Shown here: positions 50,288 through 59,520 of the stretch, piece after piece | Position numbering within the stretch: the first letter of the stretch is position 1 | Layout: each line of letters begins with the position of its first letter | Assembly: GCA_002305165.1 (NCBI GenBank) | Contig: DBQI01000035.1 | Coordinates: 1 to 64,000, forward strand | Source: Armatimonadetes bacterium UBA1398 | GTDB lineage: Bacteria; Armatimonadota; Zipacnadia; UBA1398 | DNA length: 64,000 bases | Direction of reading: 5' to 3' | The notes under the pieces: model-generated | Told to the model about the DNA's origin: nothing | Database searches by the model: none | The model's input: only the letters and a program-made list of their open reading frames with translations | Made by a program: the position numbers and the translations under genes

Positions 50288-51874
50288 CTACTCGCCGATG
50301 GGATGGCCCAGGGAGCGGGCCCACTCCGCGACGGCCTGGAACTTCGGCGACTGCCGCTCATCGTCATCGCTGAACTGCAGCAGCCCCCAGCTCCCCCACT
50401 TCGACCAATTCGAGACGCTCGAGAAGTTGGCCAGCAGTCCGCCGCCACTCTCCTGCCAACCTCGCAGGTAGGCTTGGTAGAGCTCACCCATCCGGGGGTC
50501 CGCGTTCGCCTGGTGGAACAGGGCGGTCAGTGCGTCGTTGTTCTCTCCTCCGCCCACGCCCACCAGGTGCTGGCCCGCCTCGTAGGCGATCAGGGCGAGG
50601 CCATACTGATCCGCGATCGCTCTCTGGTCGGCCACCCACCCCAGGCACTCAGGCAGAGCGTGCTCGTTCAGGTGGGAGAAGAGCTGATCCAGGGACCAGG
50701 TAGCGACCTCGCTCGCTGTGAGGTCCTCGCCCTGCTCGGGGATGAGGAAGCTGATGTAGGGAGCGATGGCTAGAGCGTCCGCGCGAGGGTCCGCCGCGAG
50801 GGGAGGGAGCACGATGTTCTCCGACCACCAGGGGTTCGCGGCCTGCCAGGCGATCACCCGAACCAGTCGGTCGGTCCCGCCGAAGACCTCCTCCCAGATG
50901 CCGAAGATCTCCAGAGAGCGCTGGGTATAGTACATCCCGCCGCCCTCCCAAGGCCGCTCGGGCGGCCCGATCCCCAGTTCGATCGCCCGATCCTGAGCGT
51001 GTCTCGCCTGGGCGAACATGCCGTTCCAGACCTCGTTCGAGTACTCGATGTAGGCCCGCAGTGACGGGTCGAGCCGATCCCGCACGATGGCCGCGAACTG
51101 CCGGATGTAGTCATCGGTCGCGAGGTGAGGCATGCAGAACCAGGCGTCGGCCCCCAGTCGGTTGCAGAGGTCCACCATCACCTCCACGGGGATGCCCTTG
51201 GCCGAGTACGTGGCGTCCTCCGTCGTCGGCCGGTCCTCCCATGCCGACACCAGGGAGTTGTTCGTATGCATCCAGTCCATGAACCGAATGCAGGTGACCC
51301 CGCGCCACCGGCGGAGGAAGGTCGGATGGAAGGGGTCCTGGTGGTAGTCCTCCTCGAAACCGGGCATGATCACCCGGATGTTCCTCACGTAGTCCGTGGG
51401 GTCTGTTTCCCGCAGGCGGAGGAAGAGCGTGCCCCTGCTCGCGTCCACGTCGACCAGGAGCCGGCCCGGCTCCCGCTCGGCCACCGTCCCCGAGCCCCAG
51501 AAGTCGATGGCCCCCGTACCCTCATACAGGACGGTGTACCGGCCCGAGGGGTAGTGTCCGCCATCGATGGTCAGCATGAGCGTCTCCGCGTAGCAGCCCG
51601 GCTCCAGCGCGGTGACCCAGCCGCGCGCATCCAGCGAGAGGGGAGGACCCTGCTCCCACCCCGCTCCCTCCCTCTGGCTGATCCAGGGGCGCGAGGTCTT
51701 GAATGCGTCCACGAAGGGGAGTTCCGTCATGTAGTCCGCTGGGCCCGACAGATTCATCCCTAGGCCCGGCTGGCTGGGTGGCGGGTTCGTCTGGGCCAGG
51801 GGGGCCGTGCCCTGAAGGGTACTGGTACTGAGGGAGAGGCAGAGGACGAGCAGAGGGAAGCTCTTCACGCGCAT
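50288..51874 (-). CDS. Exported glycoside-hydrolase-like protein
   Basis: A 528-residue exported protein with a signal peptide (FPLLVLCLSLSTSTLQGTA). After a jelly-roll-like N-terminal domain (LMLTIDGGHYPSGRYTVLYEG) comes a TIM-barrel-like region with RFMDWMHTNNS, GIPVEVMVDLCNRLGADAWF, AYIEYSNEVWNGMF, where the N-E pair is a likely acid/base, and LALIAYEAGQHLVG with a second Glu. This resembles proteins annotated as cellulose-binding or clan-A hydrolases. ATG 51874 is chosen because it begins the signal peptide. It lies 29 bp after the CapA-like gene and is probably co-transcribed with it. The polysaccharide target is unknown. Confidence 0.75.
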   Translation of the reverse strand: MRVKSFPLLVLCLSLSTSTLQGTAPLAQTNPPPSQPGLGMNLSGPADYMTELPFVDAFKTSRPWISQREGAGWEQGPPLSLDARGWVTALEPGCYAETLMLTIDGGHYPSGRYTVLYEGTGAIDFWGSGTVAEREPGRLLVDVDASRGTLFLRLRETDPTDYVRNIRVIMPGFEEDYHQDPFHPTFLRRWRGVTCIRFMDWMHTNNSLVSAWEDRPTTEDATYSAKGIPVEVMVDLCNRLGADAWFCMPHLATDDYIRQFAAIVRDRLDPSLRAYIEYSNEVWNGMFAQARHAQDRAIELGIGPPERPWEGGGMYYTQRSLEIFGIWEEVFGGTDRLVRVIAWQAANPWWSENIVLPPLAADPRADALAIAPYISFLIPEQGEDLTASEVATWSLDQLFSHLNEHALPECLGWVADQRAIADQYGLALIAYEAGQHLVGVGGGENNDALTALFHQANADPRMGELYQAYLRGWQESGGGLLANFSSVSNWSKWGSWGLLQFSDDDERQSPKFQAVAEWARSLGHPIGE

Positions 51875-51903
51875 CACCCATTCCTTGCCACAGGCAGAGG
51901 AGG

Positions 51904-53229
51904 CTACCCTCCTCCGGTGAGAGTGCCCGTACGGGCGCCGGTCCGCACGTCCACCCACTGCCCGGGGCCGCTCAGTTGGGGGCGGTGGTTCACGAGGGTG
52001 ACGGGGAAGGTCTCGTACGCGGCGAGGCGGCCGTCCTCGAACCGGGCTTTGAGGATCATGGACGCCCTGGTGTTGGCGCTGGTGCCCAAGCCGACGAAGT
52101 TCCCCAGGCTGTATACGACCAGCGCCCCATCCATCACCTCGACGGGCTGGAGGCAGTGAGGGTGGTGCCCGATGACGAAATCGGCGCCCGCCGCCACCGC
52201 CTCGCGCGCCAGGGCGCGCTGGTACTCGGCCGGCATCGGCTGCCGCTCGATCCCCCAGTGGAAGGACACGCAGAGCACGTCCACACTGCTCGCCGCCCCG
52301 GAGATGGCCGTGCGGAGCCACCCGCTCATGGGCCCTACGGGATGGGCCGCGACACCGGGCGAGGACTCCCCCGCCGCGGAGTAGTAGGGCACGATGGTCG
52401 TCACCGCGAGGAATCCGACCTTCACCTTGCCGACCGTTACCTCACGCCGCGAGCGCGCGTAGCCCAGGTTCGGTCCCGCGCCCACAACTTTCACTCCGAG
52501 GCGGCTCAGGCTATCCACGCTCTCCACAAGCCCCTCGCCACGGTAATCCATGGCGTGGTTGTTGGCCATGGAGACCACATCGAAGCCGGCCAGCGAGAGG
52601 GCGTTGGACCAGCGAGGGTGAGCCTTGAAGACGAACTCCTCCTGGGCCGCGATCTGCGCGTCCGTCTTCCCGGGGGTGTGGGCGCCGTGAGTGGTGAGGG
52701 CGCACTCGAGGTTGCCGAAGGTCACATCCGCCGAGCGCAGCAGATCGCCCACATCGCCGAAGGGATCGAGCACCTGGCCGAGCAGGATATCCCCCACCGC
52801 CGCTATCGTCACCGCGTGGGAGGGGGTCCTCTCGGGCACCGGCTCCCAGTTCTCCATGGGTTGTAGGGCCACGGCAACGGTCTGGCTCTGGCCCGTGGAG
52901 AGATCGAGGGGACGCCGCTGGGAGAGATACCCGGGCATATCGATGTGCAGGACAGCGGGGTTATCCTCGCCCCGAGGGGCTACGGGGAGGTCGCATGGGG
53001 TGGTGCCTCGCGCGAAGGCGGCCGCTGCCCCCGGACTGACGAGGCGCACCGAAGCGCCGGGCGGATCGGTGGCGACGGACAGGACCGAGACCGTGGCGAC
53101 GGACCGCTCCGGCTGGGGGCTGCCACGCCCCGCCAGGGCGAGGTACGCCACCGCGACCACCCACACGACGAGGGCTACGAGTACCGCCATCCGTCTCGCC
53201 ACGGCTTGAGGGTCACCGCCCTCCGGCAT
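51904..53229 (-). CDS. CapA-like metallophosphatase with N-terminal PEGA-type domain
   Basis: A 441-residue membrane-anchored protein (one N-terminal helix MAVLVALVVWVVAVAYLAL). Residues about 45-125 look like a PEGA beta-sandwich (SVATDPPGASVRLVSPG; PCDLPVA). The CapA domain begins at about 140: VTIAAVGDILLGQ (metal Asp), GNLECALTTHG, VVSMANNHAMDY, VSFHWGIERQPMPAEYQ and FVIGHHPHCLQPVEVMDG with the metal His pair, then YSLGNFVG. CapA/PgsA proteins help make or export poly-gamma-glutamate or related capsule polymers; no capB or capC is near, so the role is open. ATG 53229 is the start. Confidence 0.88.
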   Translation of the reverse strand: MPEGGDPQAVARRMAVLVALVVWVVAVAYLALAGRGSPQPERSVATVSVLSVATDPPGASVRLVSPGAAAAFARGTTPCDLPVAPRGEDNPAVLHIDMPGYLSQRRPLDLSTGQSQTVAVALQPMENWEPVPERTPSHAVTIAAVGDILLGQVLDPFGDVGDLLRSADVTFGNLECALTTHGAHTPGKTDAQIAAQEEFVFKAHPRWSNALSLAGFDVVSMANNHAMDYRGEGLVESVDSLSRLGVKVVGAGPNLGYARSRREVTVGKVKVGFLAVTTIVPYYSAAGESSPGVAAHPVGPMSGWLRTAISGAASSVDVLCVSFHWGIERQPMPAEYQRALAREAVAAGADFVIGHHPHCLQPVEVMDGALVVYSLGNFVGLGTSANTRASMILKARFEDGRLAAYETFPVTLVNHRPQLSGPGQWVDVRTGARTGTLTGGG

Positions 53230-53259
53230 CGTCGAACCTCGGGACAGAGAGTGTCCCGT

Positions 53260-53490
53260 CTATAGATACCCCAGTTGGCGCAGCCGCTCCTTGACGTCCT
53301 CCAACTCCGCCTCCGTGTACGGCTCCTCTTCTCGCTCATGGCTACTCGCCACGATGTCCCGGAGCACGTAGACGACGAAGTCCGTCACCGAGTTGTAGCC
53401 GGCGCCCTCGATCAGTAGCGCAATCTTGTCGTAGAGGGGGCGTGGGATCTTGATGGTCACTTTGTTCCGGGACGCGCTGTCGCCTGCCAT
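53260..53490 (-). CDS. Small ribbon-helix-helix (CopG-like) protein
   Basis: A 76-residue basic-then-acidic protein. NKVTIKIPRPLYDKIALLIEGAGYNSVTDFVVYVLRDIV has the strand-helix-helix pattern of RHH DNA-binding proteins (alternating K-V-T-I-K-I strand, then two amphipathic helices). The acidic C-terminal tail (REEEPYTEAELEDVKERL) could contact another protein. ATG 53490 has GGGGAT about six bases upstream. It is divergent from the SDR epimerase-like gene 130 bp away and may regulate locally. No toxin gene is adjacent. Confidence 0.78.
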   Translation of the reverse strand: MAGDSASRNKVTIKIPRPLYDKIALLIEGAGYNSVTDFVVYVLRDIVASSHEREEEPYTEAELEDVKERLRQLGYL

Positions 53491-53620
53491 CCTGATCCCC
53501 CTCAGTCGCTTTTCCGAAAGTGTATCATAGCGCCGCGCAATCCTCGGCGCGGTCGGCACGAACTCTGGGCGGTACGCTTTGTCGATACTACTGGCAGAGG
53601 GACTGGAAGGGACACCCCCT

Positions 53621-54565
53621 ATGCGGCAACGTGTGGTCATCGCGGGTGGCGCGGGCTTCATCGGCTATCACCTCGCCAAGCGCCTTACGCAAGAGGGCTC
53701 CGCCGTCGTGATCCTCGACAACTTCGCCACCGGCACCCGGCGCAATGCCTCCGACCTCGAGCGTCCCGACATCTGCCAGGTGATCGCCCACGACGTCTGC
53801 GACCCCATCACCGTTCAGGGCCCCGTCGACTATGTCGTCAACCTGGCGTGCCCCGCCAGCCCTGTGGACTTCACCCGCGTCCCCATAGAGATCATGCGGG
53901 TCTGCTCCGAGGGCACCCTGAACCTGCTGGAGCTCGCCCTGCACAAGGGCGCCACCTTCGTCCAGGCATCCACCTCGGAGGTCTACGGCGACCCCGAGGT
54001 CCATCCCCAGGAGGAGAGCTACACCGGCAACGTCAACATCAACGGCCCGCGCTCGGTGTACGACGAGGGGAAGCGCTACGCCGAGGCTCTCTCTACGGCC
54101 TACGCCCGCAAGTACCGCCTGCCGGTGCGCATCGCGAGGATCTTCAACACCTACGGCCCGAGGATGCGCGCCGATGATGGTAGAGTCGTGAGCAACTTCA
54201 TCGTCCGCGCCCTGCAGGGCCGGCCATTGGAGCTGTACGGCGGCGGCCAGCAGACCCGCAGCTTCTGCTACGTGAGCGACCTCGTGGACGGCCTGATCAG
54301 GCTGGCGAACTCGGAGGCCGAGGGTCCCGTCAACCTGGGCAATCCGGCGGAGTTCACCGTCGCCGAACTCGCTGGCCTGATCCTCGACATGACAGGGTCG
54401 GCGGCCGGCACCATCGAGAGCCCGATGCTCCATCGGGACGATCCGAAGCGCCGCTGTCCGAACATCACCCGCGCACGCGAGCTTTTGGGCTGGAATCCGC
54501 AGGTTTCGCTCCGAAAAGGGCTCGAATCGTGCATTCCGTGGTTTCGTGAATGTATAGGTGACTGA
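53621..54565 (+). CDS. NAD-dependent sugar-nucleotide epimerase/decarboxylase (UDP-xylose synthase-like)
   Basis: A 314-residue extended SDR. NAD-binding loop IAGGAGFIGYHLAKRL, then NLACPASPVDFTRVPIEIMR (the A-C-P-A-S-P run is typical of UDP-glucuronate decarboxylases), STSEVYGDPEVHPQEESYTGNVN, the catalytic Tyr and Lys in SVYDEGKRYAEAL, and IARIFNTYGPRMRADDGRVV. These blocks match UDP-xylose synthase very closely. ATG 53621 is the first start in the conserved frame. It would supply UDP-xylose for polysaccharide synthesis. Read in the same direction as the next exported hydrolase gene, 19 bp away. Confidence 0.92.
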   Translation: MRQRVVIAGGAGFIGYHLAKRLTQEGSAVVILDNFATGTRRNASDLERPDICQVIAHDVCDPITVQGPVDYVVNLACPASPVDFTRVPIEIMRVCSEGTLNLLELALHKGATFVQASTSEVYGDPEVHPQEESYTGNVNINGPRSVYDEGKRYAEALSTAYARKYRLPVRIARIFNTYGPRMRADDGRVVSNFIVRALQGRPLELYGGGQQTRSFCYVSDLVDGLIRLANSEAEGPVNLGNPAEFTVAELAGLILDMTGSAAGTIESPMLHRDDPKRRCPNITRARELLGWNPQVSLRKGLESCIPWFRECIGD

Positions 54566-54584
54566 TGAGCGTGGAGGTGGCTTT

Positions 54585-55823
54585 ATGGTGCGCTGGGGGC
54601 CTATGCAAGCGCTTGCAGTCCTTGTCATATGCGCATTAGGCATCAACTCCCAAGAGACCACCCGCCCCTACTCCACCGACGCTTGGCCCCTTCCAGACTC
54701 CCACCCCGTCCGCCCCGAAGCCGCCTGGACCCATGGCCCCTGGCGCGATCCCGGCTTCTTCCCCATCGCCGTCTGGCTCCAAGCGCCCCACAATGTCGCG
54801 CGTTTCCAGGCCATCGGCGTGAACCTCTATCTCGGCCTCTGGCAAGGTCCGACGGAGGAGCAACTGGCGGCCCTGGAGGCGGCTGGCATGCCGGTCATCT
54901 GCGACCAGAACGCCGTCGGCCTAGCCCACTGCAACGGCGACACCATCATCGGCTGGCTGCAGCAGGACGAGCCCGACAACGCTCAGGCCGTCCACGATCC
55001 CGACACCGGCGAGTTGACCGGTTACGGTCCGCCCGTGCGCCCTGACGAGGTTGTGGCGCGGTACGAGCGGATGAGAACGGCCGATCCCGCCCGCCCCGTG
55101 CTCCTCAACCTCGGCCAGGGCCTGGCGAACGAAGCCTGGATCGGACGGGGCTCGGAGGGCCGACCCGAGGACTACGACACCTACGTCCGTGGGGGCGACA
55201 TCCTCTCCTTTGACATCTACCCCGTCACCAATGGAAGCCTACCCGACGGCAGTCAGGCCTTGTGGTACGTGCCCAAGGGCCTAGACCGACTGCGATCGCT
55301 CTCCGGCGACGAGCGGATCATCTGGAGCGTTCTGGAGTGCACCCACATCGGCAACGCCAATGCCATCGCGAGCCCCGCGGAGATCCGAGCCCAGGCCTGG
55401 ATGTCAATCATCCACGGCGCGACGGGACTCGTGTGGTTTGTCCACGAGTTCTCGCCGCAGTTCATCGAGGCGGGCCTCTTCGAGCACCCCGAGCAGACCG
55501 AAGCCGTGGCCTCCGTGAACGCGGAGGTTACGGCGTTGGCGGAGGTGCTGAACAGCCCCAGCCGGCCGGGGATGGCCACGTCGGAGAGCGCCGAAGCCGC
55601 CGTGCCCGTGGACCTGCTGTGCAAGGAGCACGGCGGCTCCGTGTACGTATTCGCGGTGGCGATGGAAGGCCAGCCGACGGAGGTCCGGATCCAGGTCCAG
55701 GGCGTGGCGCCGGACGCTACCGTGGAGGTCCTCGGCGAGGGTCGCACACTAGCGATGGGAGACGGCGCCTTCACCGACCGCTTCGACGGCTGGGGCGTAC
55801 ACCTCTACCGCATCAAGCCGTAG
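54585..55823 (+). CDS. Exported glycoside-hydrolase-like protein
   Basis: A 412-residue protein with a short signal peptide (MQALAVLVICALGI). A TIM-barrel-like core is suggested by FFPIAVWLQAPHNVARFQAIGVN, LAALEAAGMPVICDQ, IIGWLQQDEPDN (conserved Glu), DILSFDIYPVTNG and IIWSVLECTHIGN (second Glu), WMSIIHGATGLVWFVHEF, followed by a C-terminal beta-sandwich. The two Glu fit the retaining clan-A layout. GGAGGTGG precedes ATG 54585; ATG 54603 is an alternative and lies on the palindrome at 54604. Substrate unknown. Confidence 0.75.
   Translation: MVRWGPMQALAVLVICALGINSQETTRPYSTDAWPLPDSHPVRPEAAWTHGPWRDPGFFPIAVWLQAPHNVARFQAIGVNLYLGLWQGPTEEQLAALEAAGMPVICDQNAVGLAHCNGDTIIGWLQQDEPDNAQAVHDPDTGELTGYGPPVRPDEVVARYERMRTADPARPVLLNLGQGLANEAWIGRGSEGRPEDYDTYVRGGDILSFDIYPVTNGSLPDGSQALWYVPKGLDRLRSLSGDERIIWSVLECTHIGNANAIASPAEIRAQAWMSIIHGATGLVWFVHEFSPQFIEAGLFEHPEQTEAVASVNAEVTALAEVLNSPSRPGMATSESAEAAVPVDLLCKEHGGSVYVFAVAMEGQPTEVRIQVQGVAPDATVEVLGEGRTLAMGDGAFTDRFDGWGVHLYRIKP
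54604..54617. promoter_or_regulatory. Perfect LacI-family-like operator palindrome
   Basis: TGCAAGCGCTTGCA is a perfect 14-base palindrome with the central CG characteristic of LacI/GalR-family operators. It lies within the first codons of the exported hydrolase gene, 19 bases after its start, where a bound repressor could block transcription. The same core occurs twice inside rfbA. Confidence 0.4.
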
Positions 55824-55827
55824 GGCT

Positions 55828-56763
55828 CTAGCCGACGTCCTTGCCCAGGAGCAGGGCGAGGATCGCCTTCTGAGCGTGGAGCCGGTTCTCGGCCTGGTCG
55901 AAGATGATGGACTGGGGCCCGTCGAGGACCTCATCCGTCGCTTCGCGGCCGCGCTGGGCGGGCAGGCAGTGCATGACCTGGGCCTCGCGATCGGCCTTGG
56001 CGAGCAGCTCCGCGTTGAGCTGGAAGCACTGGTACTCGGCGGAACGCTTGGCCACCGTCTCCTCATCGTCCTTGCCCATATCGAACCAGACGTCCGTGTA
56101 GACGATGCGAGCGCCTGCGACGGCCTCGATCGGATCGTTGACGACTCGGATCCGTCCTCCAGTGCTGGCGACCAGGTCGGCGGCCTCCTGGACGATCTCG
56201 GGCCTCGGCATGGCGTTGGGCGGCGTGCCGATGGTCAGATCCAGCCCCAGGACGGCGGCAGCGCCAAGGAGCGAGTGCGCGATGTTCGATCCGTTGCCGA
56301 TGAAGCTGATGGGCACATTCAGGGTTCCGCAGTGCTCCTCAATGGTCATCAGGTCCGCGAGGATCTGGCACGGATGGTAGAGATCGGTGAGGGCGTTCAC
56401 CACAGGGATGCGGGCATGCTCGGCGATGCCTACCACGGAGTCGTGGTTGAAGCCACGGTAGACGATGGCGTCAGCGTACCGCTCAAGGGTGTGGGCGGTA
56501 TCCGCGAGGGTTTCGCCACGGGAGAGTTGGGAGCCTGCCTTGGTCAGTTCGACGACCTGGGCTCCAAGCTCCCGGATGCCGACCTCGAAGGAGACCTTGG
56601 TCCGGGTGGACGGCTTCTCGTAGATGGTGACGACGGCGAGCCCATCGAGGGGCTTGCCCAGGGAGGGATCGCGACGGCGGGCCTTCATTTCGGGGCCAAG
56701 CGTCAGTACGCGCCGGCAGAAGTCCTCGCCGCTGTCGATGATCCTCAGGAGATCCTTGCCCAT
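55828..56763 (-). CDS. argF: Ornithine carbamoyltransferase
   Basis: Joins carbamoyl phosphate and ornithine to citrulline in arginine synthesis. 311 residues. Carbamoyl-phosphate loop STRTKVSFEVG, ornithine-side blocks HPCQILADLMTIEEH and DVWFDMGKDDE, and the diagnostic QVMHCLPAQRG are intact. ATG 56763 starts the conserved frame (GTG adjacent). No other arg gene is near. A tRNA-Pro gene lies upstream on the same strand. Confidence 0.96.
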   Translation of the reverse strand: MGKDLLRIIDSGEDFCRRVLTLGPEMKARRRDPSLGKPLDGLAVVTIYEKPSTRTKVSFEVGIRELGAQVVELTKAGSQLSRGETLADTAHTLERYADAIVYRGFNHDSVVGIAEHARIPVVNALTDLYHPCQILADLMTIEEHCGTLNVPISFIGNGSNIAHSLLGAAAVLGLDLTIGTPPNAMPRPEIVQEAADLVASTGGRIRVVNDPIEAVAGARIVYTDVWFDMGKDDEETVAKRSAEYQCFQLNAELLAKADREAQVMHCLPAQRGREATDEVLDGPQSIIFDQAENRLHAQKAILALLLGKDVG

Positions 56764-56899
56764 CACGGTCCCTCGCTCTCTGGCGTGGCGAGCCCAAGGC
56801 CCGCGGAAAAGGGACTGTATACGCCTTGGCGAGGGGCGCGTCAACGACGAATCTGGGTGCGTCGGAGGCCGAACGACCTCGAGGGGCGCCTTGCGGTAA

Positions 56900-56976
<77 letters not shown>

Positions 56977-57017
56977 ACCCGGGTGCATGCGTAGTGTAGA
57001 GGGGCGGTGCGGGGGCG

Positions 57018-57689
57018 TCAAGCACGGTCGCGCTGGGGATCCTCGGCGTCATCGGCGTCCTCCGTCTGGGCCCCGTTGGAGAGCCGTTTGGCCTGCCGCG
57101 CCCGCAGGACGAGGTAGACCACGTAGGCGAGCACGAGCACCAGGGATGTCTTGAAGATGACATCGAGGTTGGCCAAGATGGACTCGCCGAAGTAGAAAAC
57201 GGCGAGGGCCACCAGGAAGAAGCGCATGCTGCGGCCGAGTAGGCCGCCCAGGGTGAAGCCGACGAGGTTCACACGGAAGACGCCGCCGGCGATGGCGAAG
57301 ACCTTGTAGGGGATGGGCGTGAAGCCGGCGATCGCTACGGCCCAAGCCCCGTAGCGATCGAAGAACCGCTCGACCTGATCGATCTTCTCGTGGTTGCGAA
57401 CGATCCTGTTGAGGACCGGCCGCCCGCCCCAGACGCCTAGGGCGTAGCCGATCCAGGAGCCGCCCACCGAGGTCAGGGTTGTCACGAGGGCCAGGAACAG
57501 GGCCCAGCCGACGCCTCGATCCAGGGAGGAGCCGACGAGGGGGATGAGGACGGTGTCGGGGGGCACGGGGAAGAAGATCGCCTCGACAATCGAGAGGAGA
57601 GCGAGCCCCCACAGCCCGTACGACAGGAACCACTCCGTAGCGTTCTGGAGCGTCTCCCTTAGCCCATCCATGAGTTCCAGCCAGATCAC
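57018..57689 (-). CDS. DedA/VTT-family membrane protein
   Basis: A 223-residue membrane protein with four to six helices. Conserved DedA features: VEAIFFPVPPDTVLIPL near residue 37, GGSWIGYALGVWGGRPVL, then RYGAWAVAIAGFTPIPYKVFAIAGGVFR with the key Arg and Gly/Pro run. DedA/VTT proteins act as lipid scramblases/flippases, for example for undecaprenyl phosphate or phosphatidylethanolamine. Start GTG 57689 or ATG 57671. It lies 41 bp upstream of the tRNA gene on the same strand. Confidence 0.92.
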   Translation of the reverse strand: MIWLELMDGLRETLQNATEWFLSYGLWGLALLSIVEAIFFPVPPDTVLIPLVGSSLDRGVGWALFLALVTTLTSVGGSWIGYALGVWGGRPVLNRIVRNHEKIDQVERFFDRYGAWAVAIAGFTPIPYKVFAIAGGVFRVNLVGFTLGGLLGRSMRFFLVALAVFYFGESILANLDVIFKTSLVLVLAYVVYLVLRARQAKRLSNGAQTEDADDAEDPQRDRA

Positions 57690-57777
57690 CTGCTCCCGAG
57701 GTCCTCGTGACTAAAGCGGCGCGGCTACAATAGCCGACGGCCGCCGGCTCGGGCAAGGGTCGGCTCACCTGGCCCTG

Positions 57778-59451
57778 CTACCTCAGGAGGGCCCGGACGG
57801 CGTATTGTGCGCCGGGGGGCGGGTTGGGGTCGAGGAAACTGGCGCCCTGGGTGGTCCCGAGGAGAAGGGGCTCCGGATGTGTGCGAGATACCGCGTACCC
57901 GGCGAAGGGAGCCCACTCCTGCCATGGGACTGCTACGCCCTCGAAGGGATGGGTGCTCCAGGTGACGCGGTTGCCCTCCGCACGCGTTTCCGTGGACACG
58001 TCCCGCACGGGAGGGGGGGAGAAGGCGACCGTCGGGTCGCTTCCCAAAGGCCGGTCATCGATGCTCTCGAGCCACGCGGCGAGGGTCGGCTCCAGGCGTG
58101 AGGACGCAAGGGCGGCGTACCCGCCGGCGCTCTCCTCCCACGCCCGAATGACGAGCACCCGGGCGCCCAGAGCGACGAGGGGCGCGAGCCAGTCGACGGC
58201 GGTCTCGCCGGACTCGGGGTCATACGGCACATCGACGATGGCGCCCCAGGGCCCCTCGACAGGCGCTCTGCCCACGAAGTCGAGGATATCGGCGACCGAG
58301 CCATCGAGCAGCACCAGATCGCCCTTGCGGGGCATGGCAGAGGAGGCGGCGATCTCCCGCCAACGCTGATCGGGCGGGAGATGCACGACAGCGCCGAGGG
58401 TGATGTCGCTCGGACATGCGGCCCGCAGGCGGGCGAGATGCTCCTCGGCCCAGTCCCTCACGAGGATCTCGCGGAACTCGCTCCATGCGGCCGAGAAGGC
58501 CGGAGGCGCGTCGTCGTCGCGCGGAGCGTCGAAACCCGCGCTACCGGGCGGCGGGAGGAGGTCCATGCCCTCGAGCACGGCCTCTCCTGAGGCGGGATCG
58601 TGGCATGCCAGGTCCCAGGAGCCGAACCGCGTGCCGAAGCGTTCGTTGAGGCTGACACTGCCGCCCGCAACGGTATCCGGGGCGGGGTCATCGGCGAAGG
58701 CCGCGCCACCCTCCCAGCCCTGGCCCGACAACTCGCCACCGGGTCCGTAGGGCCCACGATGGGTGAGCCAGTCCCGGAACTGGGCCACCGACCAGGGCGA
58801 ATAGTCGGCCATCGAGTCGGGGTAGCCCATGGTGGAGAGGCAGTGCTCCATGGGTCCGGCCAACAGGCGCAAAACGCCGGGGTAGGCGGAGGCGATCTCG
58901 GTGACCCGGGTCGCCATGGAGTCCGCTGCCGCGCGCCGCGCCTCGGTCACCGGCGCGGCATAGATGGAGGGGCAAGCCCAGAACCGCTCCCGCTCGGATC
59001 CGGCCCCGAGGGAGCCATCGGCGAGCCATTGGGCGTTGCGCAGGTCCCGGGCTATGGTAGAAGGGTCGAGCCAATCATGGGTGTGGTGGGTGGTTGGCCC
59101 CCCGAGGAGGGCGAGAGGCAGGCGCGCGCGTTGGGCAGCTTCGTAGACCTCCGTCCCCCCCTCGCGGTAGGGAAGGGCGACCCCTAGCCGAACGTACAGG
59201 CCGCCCGGGTCGATCCGGCGCTTGAGTTCCCGCGCCCGAGCGACCTTGGCCTCGAGATCCAGATCGGGGGCGCGGAGCCCCGGGTCGAGGACGAAGACCT
59301 GGAGGGTGTTGTCGGCATCGGGCCTCGGGAGAAGGATCTGGCCCTCGGAGGTGGCGGCGAGCAGGCTGATCAGAGCGACGCCGAGCACGGCGCGCCTCAG
59401 GATCGACGGAGGATGGGACGATCGAGCGCGGCAATGAACGGTCTGGGACAT
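57778..59451 (-). CDS. Exported protein of unknown function with TIM-barrel-like and FnIII-like parts
   Basis: A 557-residue exported protein with a signal peptide (AVLGVALISLLAATSEG). Residues 40-430 read as a TIM-barrel-like domain (LQVFVLDPGLRAPDLDLEAK; YVRLGVALPYREGG; DLVLLDGSVADILDFV; RVLVIRAWEESAGGYAAL). Residues about 470-557 look like a fibronectin-III-type sandwich (RVTWSTHPFEGVAVPWQEW, GYAVSRTHPE, QYAVRALL). No catalytic pair can be named. Divergent from the large lipoprotein gene, 69 bp apart. It may bind or cut polysaccharides like its neighbours. Confidence 0.7.
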   Translation of the reverse strand: MSQTVHCRARSSHPPSILRRAVLGVALISLLAATSEGQILLPRPDADNTLQVFVLDPGLRAPDLDLEAKVARARELKRRIDPGGLYVRLGVALPYREGGTEVYEAAQRARLPLALLGGPTTHHTHDWLDPSTIARDLRNAQWLADGSLGAGSERERFWACPSIYAAPVTEARRAAADSMATRVTEIASAYPGVLRLLAGPMEHCLSTMGYPDSMADYSPWSVAQFRDWLTHRGPYGPGGELSGQGWEGGAAFADDPAPDTVAGGSVSLNERFGTRFGSWDLACHDPASGEAVLEGMDLLPPPGSAGFDAPRDDDAPPAFSAAWSEFREILVRDWAEEHLARLRAACPSDITLGAVVHLPPDQRWREIAASSAMPRKGDLVLLDGSVADILDFVGRAPVEGPWGAIVDVPYDPESGETAVDWLAPLVALGARVLVIRAWEESAGGYAALASSRLEPTLAAWLESIDDRPLGSDPTVAFSPPPVRDVSTETRAEGNRVTWSTHPFEGVAVPWQEWAPFAGYAVSRTHPEPLLLGTTQGASFLDPNPPPGAQYAVRALLR

Positions 59452-59520
59452 AGGGACCCCTCGAAGCGTCTGATAGATCGTGCCGCAACGTCGATGGGAG
59501 CGATAGCGCTGGGCATTCAT